Below, in pieces: positions 54,459 through 64,000 of a DNA stretch of 64,000 bases. Every line of letters begins with the position of its first letter. Position 1 is the stretch's first letter. Made by a program: the position numbers and the translations under genes. This stretch comes from Balanoglossus misakiensis. Its lineage: Eukaryota > Hemichordata. The notes beneath the pieces are model-generated. The model was given only the letters and a program-made list of their open reading frames with translations, searched no databases and had not been told where the DNA came from. The stretch is from positions 8,680,001-8,744,000 of the forward strand of contig CM082583.2 in the NCBI GenBank assembly GCA_040954595.2. The letters run 5' to 3'.

Positions 54459-55390
54459 GTGCAAAGGATCTCAGCCATTTTGTGATAGGTGTTAAGAGGG
54501 TGTCAAAAACATCGTATCAGCTAGTACCTCGTTTCCAATCGGCGGTTATCGATTAACATTTTACAGTACCTTCAACACTTCGAGTTTTTCTTTGCGTACA
54601 AATTCTTTCATTTCCTTAATCAGTTCAAACGCTTCCTGGACGCAGTCTCTCGCTGACAGTTCCGTTTGCGGAGAACGTAGATATGATATTGAAATATAGG
54701 CTGGGCTTGATAACCCATCGTACAGACGAATCTTCTCGTCAATGGTCAGATTTTTGGTCCCTTCTGAGGAGACGACATTTAAATTTGTAAATAAAACTTT
54801 CGTTATATTTTAAAGTATGTAAAATGTTGTGCACGGCGGGGCACCGGTCGGAAAAGATGGGCTAAAAGTGGCAGCTATTGGGGCTTCAAGGAAAAATTAG
54901 CATTTTAAGTATCCCTTACCTAACATGTCATTGTCAAGGGGCTTGGCCTCGTAGTCATAGAGTAATTTAATCATGTAAAAATCATTCCGTCCGGCAGCAA
55001 TCATCATTGCGGAACGTTTATGGTGAATCCCTTCCTTCCTTCCGGTGTAATTGATATCGAAATCCTGAAAAAATTTAATAGATGTGTTCAGTCGGAGAGT
55101 GTTAGAATTGTGAATGTCTACATCTGGAACTATACCCGTTGATTATAATCTTCAAAAATACCCCCCCCCCCCACCCTAACGACATACTTCCCAACCACAA
55201 GTCGCAACAAAAAGCTGTGAGAAGTGCACATCGTACCTTCGTTCTTAAGGATTTCTCAGCCTGTGCGTAGTTGCTCTCTGCCACGGCGTCTAGAAATTCT
55301 TCTGCCTTTTCGCTTATGTCTTCCGGGGGCTCCTTCTGCGTTTGCAAATACCGCGAGACATTCGGGCTCAAGTGTATCAGTGGCTCTCCT
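51508..55390 (-). CDS. TRPC-type cation channel, divergent, first coding exon not found
   Basis: TRPC channels are tetrameric, calcium-permeable channels opened downstream of receptors and phospholipase C. Ten phase-matched exons (55390-55237, 55064-54920, 54763-54570, 54418-54170, 54006-53243, 53148-52911, 52722-52540, 52285-52235, 51895-51860, 51600-51508 with TAA) encode 701 residues after one leading base. Residues about 30-45 match the start of the TRPC ankyrin region (EEFLDAVAESNY); IKLLYDY and IRLYDGLSSPAYI match the pre-S1 linker. RQKVFIAQPQ precedes S1 at about 260. S1-S5 lie in the 764-nt exon (HWNLLDV in S3) and pore plus S6 in the next exon. EWKFQRSRIWMEY is the TRP box after S6. 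Oddities: most ankyrin repeats are missing compared with human TRPCs, a Cys-rich stretch (CCGSDRRSGACTC) sits in the linker, and the pore LFW motif reads LVL. The C terminus is short and charged. The start exon, ending with two bases of a codon, lies to the right. Confidence 0.85.
52354..52520. mobile_element. Decayed second copy of the TTAA MITE in TRPC intron
   Basis: It begins with TTAA followed by AGGTATA, as in the copy at 43959-44152, and shares GAGATCTAGCCAATCACA, a TTTTCAGTG.GTGGC stretch and CCATATATGGGC in the same order. The right-hand terminal repeat is not recognisable and the copy stops near the exon donor at 52539-52538. Its right end is approximate. Confidence 0.6.
54425..54455. 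repeat. (AG)n array acting as a polypyrimidine tract
   Basis: On the minus strand this is a CT array that ends a few bases before the acceptor TTTACAG (AG at 54420-54419) of the fourth TRPC exon. It therefore supplies the pyrimidine tract of that intron. Confidence 0.85.
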
Positions 55391-56607
55391 CTGAAATTTC
55401 GGCAAAGTGTAATAATTATTTGGAGATCAATATATTACATACTTTTCAGTCTACCAGTAATTCCAGTAGATTGTTTGGTTCAATGATTAACAAGTGGATT
55501 TACAACATTTGCGCTGAATATGATCTGGTAGTACGCACAAGTAAATTGACACATGTTGGCTTTAATTATGAAATATAACCCTAATAAAATCCAAACATCC
55601 CATATATTACAAAATTCTTGTTGAGGTTTAGGGCTTCAGTAAATGGGACTGTTTTGCAAGCCACATCCACAAGGGCAACGCTGACAAAGATGGCGTGTCT
55701 GATTGTCGTATAAGCTTGTTTGATGGCGCACTTTCTTTCACGTGGAAACTCGTATTTTTTTCCCACTAAAACAGAAATAAGTAGAGTCTAATCAAATTTT
55801 ATATAAAAAATCTTAAACTTACGTTACAGACATATTGAAGTTACTTCGTGAAAAGAAGTATCCGCGATTTCTGCAGTGAAGGAAACATAAGGAAATAATG
55901 GTTTACAACCACTTTCGTATATCACAAGTCTCTGTCAAGGCTTATTTACCAGCATTTCACGTATTGAAGTAATAGCCTGACAGGCCATAAAATATGGCCG
56001 ATACGCTATAAACAGGACAATTCATCACATGTTGTCAAACCCAATTCTATTCAGTGAAGGTCGGTTTCATTTTCGTGTTTCGTGTCGACTGGGAAAAGTC
56101 TACATAGGGCAGTAGTTTGGAAATCGGAATATATAGTTGTTAGCTTCTCTGCCTCTGCTTTTAACATTTTCGAGACAGGTACGCTTTCAGTTACGGGAAA
56201 TCCGGTGTGTAGAGTCTGTGTGAGAGTTCATCTAAAACATACTGGGTCAGGGATACCACACTAGCTTTCAGTAGGAAACAATGCAGGCTCTGTTTCTCAG
56301 CTCACTGACTGCACGTTCAACGCTTTGCCGATTGACTTCTTGTGCCAAAACAGTGCAACTGTAATTTTAAGGCATCGACCGAAATTGACAATGATCCAGG
56401 ACAAGACCTGGGAATCATACGTACCCGACGAGTGACGACGCGTCGACAGGGCCCAACAGAAAGCTGTATTAAACGTCGCCTACACTGCCAGTCTTTCCCC
56501 AGCCTAGCCCAGCCCCCCCCCCCAGCGCCTCTACCAATGTCTAATGTCCATTTATGGCGGAGTTACTTTGACTTCCGCGTGTCGATGGAAGTTCTGTCTG
56601 ACCAGGT

Positions 56608-56615
56608 TATATAAG
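56608..56615 (+). promoter_or_regulatory. TATA box candidate
   Basis: TATATAAG is an optimal TATA-box match. It lies about 120 bases before the ATG of the plus-strand ORF at 56734. In AT-rich DNA such words also occur by chance. Confidence 0.25.
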
Positions 56616-56733
56616 TACATACCCAAAGCCTAGGACACAATGCTCACAGTCCTACAATTCGACGAATTTTACCTCCGCATACAACGAGAGCGTCCCGTGG
56701 TTGTCGCCCCTTCGCTGTTGGCAATCCAGAACA

Positions 56734-57114
56734 ATGTTTGAACCAAGAAGAGAGTGGTGCGTTAAATACGCATGCTGTTTTGAAAGCTCCTCCCAAAAGG
56801 TGTGCATTTCGCGAGACACCATGAACCATAGACACCTCCGCTTTTCAACACACTTTATTTTGCATGTGAATGAAGGGGAGAGTAAGCCCACACTGAGCAA
56901 TCGCGAGGTCATCGATTTTATATCCTGTTTTCTGAGTACGCCTGAATTGACACAACGGAACTTCGGGGAACTGGCTGAGGGCGAAAAACTTGTTTGTCCG
57001 GGTGATCTTGGTTTCTGTGTCATGAAAGCAGGTCGGTCTCAAGAGTGCTGGTTCTTCGAAGCGGGTCACAGAAGGGACATGAAGAAATGGTCGTATACCT
57101 GTCAATCAGCATGA
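56734..57114 (+). CDS. Candidate single-exon ORF of unknown function
   Basis: I do not recognise the product. ATG 56734 to TGA 57114 encodes 126 residues, rich in Cys, Phe and charged residues, with no signal peptide or membrane segment. A TATATAAG lies upstream and an AATAAA occurs downstream near 57582, which together would form a minimal intronless transcription unit. The opposite strand is also open for 123 codons across 56652-57023, so the openness may reflect local composition or an old transposon fragment rather than coding. Confidence 0.25.
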   Translation: MFEPRREWCVKYACCFESSSQKVCISRDTMNHRHLRFSTHFILHVNEGESKPTLSNREVIDFISCFLSTPELTQRNFGELAEGEKLVCPGDLGFCVMKAGRSQECWFFEAGHRRDMKKWSYTCQSA

Positions 57115-58434
57115 ACTCTGTGTAACTCCTGCCACAAATAGTCCCATTCTTTGTGTATGTAAATCAAAGCCGGATTTCTCGTATACACAAAACATTCTAT
57201 TCCGATCAATCTATCGCCTATCATTGAGGTTCCCCCACGTTAGTCTTATACTGGTCGCAGCTGCATACAACTCTATATTTTTACAAGTACAAAATTTCAA
57301 ATAGTTTTGTTAAGGATGTGCCCGCACGTAGAATAGGATGTGAACACCGTTTTTAGAATTTACACGAGTAAAATCCTGGGAAAATGATAATGTTTCTAAA
57401 TTAAACAGTCCTTATCTCCTTAAAGCATATTTCCATCATGTCATTTATTGAGGACACTGTATATCTATAAATGTTGAACAAATGGTACGTATTGACATTA
57501 AAAATTTCAAATAGATTTCATTGGCAAGTGCTTCTCATTAACAAAGTTATTTCAATACAGAAAAATAATGAAGTTACTGCAATAAAAAAATGACCATTTA
57601 TAATTTAAAGCCACAAACTAACTTGAACTAAAACCGCAGATAGAAAAGCATTGTTTTACATTATCAAAAAACTCAGAATGAAAGTAAACATAATGTTTTG
57701 ACTGCATGGATTCGAGGGGTCTCATGTCTAGTAAATACTTTCAGGTGCGTCCATGGAATTAAAACAGTCGTCTGATTACAGGCGTCGAATAGTAAATGCC
57801 AGTCTAAATATAAGAGCTTATTAATGTTTGGGTGATTTGAAATTTGTATGTATTGCTGTATGGAAGTTGAGTGTCAGCTTAAACAACATTTATGTATTCT
57901 TTCAAAAACTTAAAAATCTTCGTTCAGTAACCATTAATTAATCAGCTTGTAATCGTATCGTTTATTGTGTATTAAAGCTCGAAATGGAGGGTTCGATATG
58001 CAATATAAATTTGGGCAGTAACAAATACTAGTACCTTATTTAATGTATGACTAAAATAAATATTATTTTTAAAGTTTTAAAACGTAACATTTCTATAAGC
58101 GCAGTTTTCCCTATGTATTGAGCTTCTTCGGTGAGATGTCCGCACGGAGCTGTGACATCAGTGGCAATTAAATTGTGAAGCTGTCCATGATACGCGATTC
58201 TATTTTGCTTTGTTAGATATCGTAAGGATTCATAAATTATAAACAACAACATCTGCTCGACATGTGCCAAAGTGGGAACACCGCAAAGGTCACGTGGTGA
58301 GACCTGAGCGAAGCACTGCAGTTTGGAAACACGGTCCATGCAGACAACTTTTTGTCCGGCTGTTGCTCTCGCCAGACAGGCCAAAGTCCCCGTTTGTCCA
58401 TTTTCCGTTTCCAAACTACCATGTTTTCTCGCTT

Positions 58435-61400
58435 TCAGTTGACTTGTGGCATCGCATGGCCACCCGATGACGCTATGGACGCAACTGCAATCTTTAGGGG
58501 CCTCTTAGATTTGGCCTTTGCCCACATGGTGACCGTCTTGTCCACCGTCTGTAACTGCTTGTGTATCGCTCTCCTGTGAACGAGGATTGGATTCCTTGCG
58601 AGTGTGTAGGCGACCAGCCACCGGTTCCTCACACTTCGAGCACGTGGTTTCGATATCGTTGTCACAGTGTCCATCTGCGTGGCTGTAGGAAACAACGGAA
58701 ACATTACTTAACATGATTTTACGCGCCTCGGGGGCAGATTTACAGCAAGAATTCCGGTCAACGAACTATTCCACCATCAAATTATTGTTTATCATTTCCA
58801 TAGGTCTACTACAACAAAACATATTTTACAATAGCAGCATGTTGGTCCCTTTGTTACCAATGCATCTTTTACGTTAGCGTGCAAGATTACGAAGATCAAA
58901 GCGCGCCCTCACCGTTATTAGTTAGGCGTTTCTTCTTGTTTTGGCTCTCAATAAGAAGAGCGCAGAAAGTAACCAGGACGGGGTGAACATGTGTTTCTTC
59001 GACCACAAGAAAGCCGACGTACGCCCTGTATCCTACAACAACAACAACAACATCAACAACTTAAATCATTAAAGCCCCAGTATTTCTCGTGTGCATCCAT
59101 TTTTCATCATCGAAAAAAGCCCGTTTTTCCAGTACATCCATCATGGAATACTATATAATGAAGATGTAAGAAAGGTTTGGGCAATTGTAGCTACATGCAA
59201 GCCGAAAATATCGCCCGTAACACTTGAAATGATGCGCGGGTTTGTTTACAACGGAAATGTTGTACATGTCGATCAGCAAACGTGCCACTTTGACATTTGA
59301 TGGTCAGACCATTTTCGGATTTGATCTGGTTCCATCGACTGATTTCTCCCATAAAGTTATCTTCCCAAAATTTCGCCGAATTAGTGCTCATTTCTTCGCT
59401 GAGTCGCTTGATTTGGGGAGACCAAACCTCTTCCGCATAGATTCACATTAGAGTGCGCATGCGCACTAGTCACGTGCGTCAACAGGAGCCTGACTCACGT
59501 GACTTTCTGTCCGGACAGAAAGTCATTCTTCACTCGTTATATTGTAAATTGTATGAGTTTATGAGCAGAGCTGGGGATGATGACTGTTCGATTCAGTATC
59601 AATTATCATCTACTTTTAGAAATTATAGATGCCGTTTCAAACAAAATTTTGCCCCTACGAGAAATACTGTGGCTTTAAACGAAGAAGTGATGGATGACGG
59701 TGTGTTTTGTTGTCAAGATTATTGTCAAAGCAGAACCTTTCGTCTTGTAGTTGTACGCGCAAAACGAAAGTGTAGAATGTAAACCTTACCGCATATAATT
59801 TAATTTTCGGTCAGAACGTTTTAGCAAAGCCTATTTATTATGAGGAGTTGGGCTACAGGAACGGAGTGGGCAAGTCATGTAAAATGCCATGACCCTTGCC
59901 CAATTCCTCCGCTGCACCCCCTCTCGTTATAAAATGGTTGCTCCCTAACTCACCTGGGTCAAGAAGTTCGACATTCCGTTGCAGTACGCTGCGGTCGAGT
60001 CGTCCCAGAAAGACAAGCCCGAAGAAAAGAGATCGGAAGAGTCTCGACATGCAGGAGATCATTCCGAGAACGATGTTGAAGTAAAACATGGTGAAAGACG
60101 TTATGTGGAACATACGCCTGGATAACAAAATTGGCAGAAAAAAAAACAAAATTGTGTCAGTAAAGCGTAATTTAGAATTCAGGTATTTTCAAACCGTCGT
60201 CGTCAATTCAAATTATTCACGATTTCTGAAGGTCAACAGAATTCATAACATTCATGTAAAATCACCTATTATCGATGGCCATAGTCTTTCCCCTGTCTTG
60301 CAAAAAACATAAGTGAGCCCAGGCCAACTGTGACAAATATACAGCGCCGCCAAACACGCAACTTGGCCTGAAATCAGAAATACAAATACCTATCCAGTCT
60401 TTCGTATACACTATGCATTGTAATAAGCTATGTTAGTGCGTGTAGAAAATAATAAAAAAAAAATCCATTCTTCATTTTGGAGACGAAGTGAGTTTCCAGC
60501 ATAAAAAAAATATTAAATACAATATGGGGAAGGCACTATGTGAGATAACTTTACTTTATTTTGAGTGATAGTATAAACCTACCAGATGAAATTTAGCTGA
60601 TTTATGAAATACGACGACTTATGTTCTCGGAGAGGCAGGACTATTTGATAGATCACCATCATTATTCCAAGGCCAATACTTGCCTGAAGAGCTAGGTAGG
60701 CTGCAATTTATTTTAAAAAAACACCGACTATTCAATCATCAGTACCATGACAATGAAGATAATATGTTGAATTGTTGAGAGGTACATCTGCCACGAAACG
60801 CATTTAGTGATATTGGAGAGTGATATACTAGTACTCACCCCAGAACATGAATCCAATTTGATAGCCAGAGTATTTCAGGCAGCTCACCTGCGGACGGACA
60901 CAGGAAGTGGGTTGTGAGTAAATCGTTTGTATCTGTTCGCCGCGGCGATTCGCCGTCAGTAAACGCGACGCTCGTAGAATGCACGTTTAGGCCCTATGTG
61001 TGTAATGTGGGTGAGTGCAAGCTCAATCAAATACTAAGAGACACGAAAGCGATAAAACTTACCAGATTACTGGTCGGCGATCCTCTCTTTTCGGGAAGGA
61101 ATGATTTGTCTCCGCGAAACATGCGCAGAATATGATGTCTAAAAACCAAGAGGCCAAGGAAGGGCAGCAGAAACGAGGGGGAGAGGGGCAGTGGAAAGAG
61201 AGAGAGAGAGGGGGTGGGGGGGGAGAGAGAGAGGGAAAAGAGAGAGGGGGAAGGAAAGAGGGAGAGAGAGAGGGAAAAGAGAGAGGGGGAAGGAAAGAGA
61301 GAGAGAGAGAGAGAGATCAATAATAACAATCCATTTGATAATTTCATTGAATTCTACCTTGATAACACTTACCAACGTGAACTAGAACCATTTATTAAAC

Positions 61401-62566
61401 ACAAATACGTAGTGTATCCAAACTTACGTAGTGTACACGGAAAAAAAGTACCTGGAAGCACAAATTGGCAATTCCTTCTTACCTGTACGTGTTCAGAGTA
61501 TCAAACATGAAGTAGATCACAGTACTTGCAGATATTCCCATTGACACGAACATGATGACTGGAATAAAGAAAAAAAACCGCACATACATCACAGTTGTCA
61601 GTCTTTGCCATGTCTGAACCTGGTGTTGCGCCCAGTGTTGTACACGTTGTGTAAACTACTGTCCTCTTTACGGCACCAACCACTAGTCTCGGTTACCCAG
61701 ACCCCTCTGCTTCTTCCGCTCCTTTTCTGGAGCGCAGCCAAAGAAGCAGAGGGGTCTGGGTAACCGAGACTAGAATACTTACCGTCTATTTGTTTCGCTA
61801 TCCTTTTCCAAGTTTCGAATTCATTTTTGTGTTTACTCTGCTGCACGTAGAAATCCAGTTGGTGGAACTGTTCATAGATTTCTATGGACGCATTTCGTAA
61901 AGTTGGGATTTCCATAACTGTGAACTGATGTAAGCAAAACATTTAGTCAGTAACGTCAGAGTGATTTTTTTTAGCAAAGTCACATATTGTATCGCAGCAT
62001 GGAGCTATGTATTGCAGTCAAGTTGAACTTGAGTTCAGCGTAATATGGCTGAAACGTCAGTCGCCATGTTTACCTGATAGATCAGCATGACTGACACGGT
62101 CAACGTTCCCAGCATCCTTGTCGAATACTTGAAACCGGGCACTGACCTATAGAGGCAGCCCTTTAGCTTGCTGCCAATAAAGCCACAGTATTTTTCTCGC
62201 CAACCAACTTCTTCCGACTGCCATGCTCTGCGTTTTGTATTTGAACTGTCCATATTTCTACAGTACATACATTTAAAAACGTATGATGGAAAATTGTATA
62301 TGGTGCGAATTTAGTGTAAGGGGTAAATCACGTTGCTTGTTAGGTAAAAGCACAATTAAGTATTCACCGTAAATTCACTCGAAACGTGTTCAGGTATAAA
62401 AGCATATGGCGTTTTTGAACAGTATCTTTGACATTACCTTCTTTTTGCGAGTAGATGTCGAACGTAGGTTCCACACGAGCGGTCCCTCACTGGTTTATAT
62501 TCATCCTGAAATATATTACATGTATACGATAATTATACTAGACTAAGTACATAACTGTTTGCCACA

Positions 62567-62633
<67 letters not shown>

Positions 62634-63140
62634 TGTGTTTGTGTGTATGTATGTATGTATGTATGTATGTATGTATGTATGTATGTATGTATGTATGTAT
62701 GTATGTATGTATGTATGTATGTATGTATGTATGTATGTATGTATGTATGTATGTATGTATGTATGTATGTATGTATGTATGTATGTATGTATGTATGTAT
62801 GTATGTATGTATGTATGTATGTATGTATGTATGTTATCTTCGACATTATAGTACATGTACAAACCTGTCTGGGACGCAGATGACAGAGACACATCAGCTC
62901 CTGGCACACGACGAAGAAAAACCTCAGACAAACTATCGACGAGCAAATCATAACGGGAAGAAACGACGCCCAAAATTCGTAGAGGGCGCTGGTGCCAGTG
63001 ATATCCTGTGGTAGTTGGAGGGAGAAATTATCGCTTGGGAGTTTAATCAAAAGACCATTGTGAAATGATCAATGCTAAAAATGTCGCTTGTCTGTGTGTG
63101 TGTCATTCTGTTTGTGTGTTTGTGTGTGTGGCTGTTTGTT

Positions 63141-63185
<45 letters not shown>

Positions 63186-63503
63186 GTCTGTCTGTCTCTC
63201 TGTCTGCCTGTCAATGTACAACTGTAGTGCTTGGTGGAAAGTCAGTTCGCGACTGCCAGGGCATACAATGTAATAAGAATATTCGGTTACCAAAATATGC
63301 CCTAATGTGTCGGCAATGAGAAAGGCAACAACTTACGACGTTGTGAGGGCATTCAATCGCTTCGACGGTAACTATGGCGACGTGAAAAAGCGAGTAGAAC
63401 AAGCCGAGAAGCGACCTCAGGAGTCGATTGGAGTCACCGACGCAGGCAAACGAGGGGTAACACAGCAACACAACCACAGAGACGTTAACGGCTGTCATGA
63501 AGA
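58435..63503 (-). CDS. STRA6: STRA6-like retinol/retinoid uptake receptor B, 5' exons beyond right edge
   Basis: This is a tandem paralogue of receptor A with the same predicted role in moving retinoid across the plasma membrane. Thirteen phase-matched exons are present: 63503-63337, 63005-62865, 62505-62438, 62257-62074, 61924-61783, 61558-61483, 61138-61063, 60887-60839, 60700-60583, 60367-60266, 60117-59954, 59032-58913 and 58682-58435 (TGA). They equal exons 7-19 of A and encode 550 residues. Six successive exons have the same lengths as in A (76, 76, 49, 118, 102, 164). Signatures are CYPSFACVG, CGTYVRHLLA, SVPGFKYSTR..LIYQ, RMFRGDKSFLP, SGYQIGFMFW, RMFHITSFTMFYFN..LLDPG, YRAYVGFLVVEETHVHP and RNRWLVAYTLARNP. 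The last exon adds about 32 codons at the C terminus compared with A. The loop equal to A exon 11 is almost unrelated in sequence. The donor of the second exon here is the weak GTTTGT. No frame breaks. Confidence 0.9.
61196..61316. repeat. (GA)n/GGGA polypurine tract in STRA6-like B intron
   Basis: This is almost purely A/G on the plus strand. It lies about 60 bases right of the exon at 61138-61063, so on the minus strand it is a long CT-rich tract upstream of that acceptor. Confidence 0.9.
61684..61772. mobile_element. Perfect long hairpin (32-bp arms), MITE-like
   Basis: The arm at 61684-61715 is the exact reverse complement of 61741-61772, separated by 25 bases that hold a smaller GCTCC/GGAGC stem. 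Perfect arms suggest a young insertion or ongoing correction. It is too short to code. A TA or CTAG target duplication is possible but unclear. The right arm ends nine bases inside the intron from the donor GT (61782-61781). Confidence 0.7.
62571..62834. repeat. (GT)n followed by (TATG)n microsatellite
   Basis: GT units run to about 62630. After a short transition, about 47 perfect TATG units run from 62645 to 62834. The array starts about 30 bases into the intron from the end of the STRA6-like B exon at 62865. Confidence 0.97.
63085..63212. repeat. TG/TCTG/TC simple repeat
   Basis: This is an imperfect low-complexity array in the intron between the first two visible exons of STRA6-like B. 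Confidence 0.85.
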
Positions 63504-64000
63504 CTAGGGTAGCGAGGAGAGAATAACGCCATGGGTTACGTTACATTCATGCATTCCCAGTAGAGTGGTGATGGTAGGGGGTGGGGTTAATGGAATAAAC
63601 AAGTCTACTGAGTAGGGGCGGCGGGTTAAAAAGACGGGCAGAGGGGGCATGATTCTTTGAAACGTCATACTATAACCCTAAACGTATTTTCTGTGCTATG
63701 AAGCTCTGAGTGAGATATCAACCACAAATACAATTGGGAGAAAGTCATTATACGACCGGTGCAATCTAATAATCGAATGTTTGATCTAGTCTGTCTACAA
63801 GCAGAGTTTCTAGACTAAGTCAAACAGAACGTAATAGTCTTATTTATATTTGTTTATTTGCCTTGTTAATTCGCCGACCTTTAACGATAATAGTCCTTAT
63901 TAGATGTCATATTACTAAATAATGCATAATGGCATCAATCATTTTGTAAACAGATGGGCAATATATTTTTCGTATTTTCATTTAGACAGAAATATTTCTT
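63504..64000. other. STRA6-like B intron at right edge
   Basis: No sequence matching exon 6 of STRA6-like A (the conserved NLLDD segment) was seen, so the upstream exons are outside the window. Confidence 0.5.

Larger units (their letters stand above)
55391..58434. other. Spacer between STRA6-like B and TRPC-type gene
   Basis: It should contain the missing first TRPC coding exon, its promoter, and the STRA6-like B 3' UTR. An open stretch at 55612-55766 (minus) has an acceptor-like left boundary, but its only donor does not match the phase of the next TRPC exon. One plus-strand ORF candidate is listed separately. The part at 57.1-58.0 kb is AT-rich and shows nothing else. Confidence 0.5.

Noticed and set aside
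55612-55766. Open stretch upstream of the TRPC exons (KKYEFPRERKCAIKQ...)
   Set aside because: The only usable donor leaves phase 0 while the next TRPC exon needs two carried bases, and the sequence does not align with the TRPC N terminus.
62569-62883. Long Cys/Val and Tyr/Met/Val repeat proteins
   Set aside because: They are read-through of the GT and TATG microsatellites.

Overview
This window is eukaryotic genomic DNA. It is AT-leaning, intron-rich and full of microsatellites, and it carries multi-exon genes with GT-AG introns. The gene set (class IX myosin with an N-terminal RA domain, FAM174, STRA6-like receptors, a TRPC-type channel, a deuterostome-flavoured rhodopsin GPCR) points to a marine invertebrate, most likely a deuterostome (cephalochordate, hemichordate or echinoderm). 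I cannot decide between these by eye.

Layout: all five well-supported loci plus the second STRA6-like copy are on the minus strand, so transcription runs right to left. (1) 534-12800: the 5' part of a MYO9 gene, seven coding exons for the RA domain and the first part of the motor; the rest lies beyond the left edge. (2) 21727-22982: a complete two-exon FAM174-type membrane protein. (3) 28024-29187: a class A GPCR encoded in one coding exon, isolated in gene-poor DNA. (4) 40880-50255: a complete 19-exon STRA6-like gene (A), 795 codons, reconstructed with all phases matching. (5) 51508-55390: ten exons of a TRPC-type channel, complete at the C terminus but lacking its first coding exon. (6) 58435-63503: exons equivalent to 7-19 of a second STRA6-like gene (B); its 5' exons lie beyond the right edge. 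A and B share exon phases and six consecutive identical exon lengths, so they are tandem duplicates with the TRPC gene between them.

Two plus-strand candidates are weaker. One is a two-exon reading frame nested antisense in intron 7 of STRA6-like A (45542-46149). The other is a single-exon ORF behind a TATA box (56734-57114). I do not recognise either product.

The non-coding part holds long simple repeats, a TTAA-flanked MITE with a second decayed copy in the TRPC gene, and a perfect 32-bp-arm hairpin beside a splice donor of STRA6-like B. No rRNA, convincing tRNA or CRISPR array was seen. MYO9A, FAM174B and STRA6 are all on human chromosome 15, so the neighbourhood may preserve an old linkage group. 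I see no operon-like or defence system here; the most interesting object is the STRA6-TRPC-STRA6 cluster.
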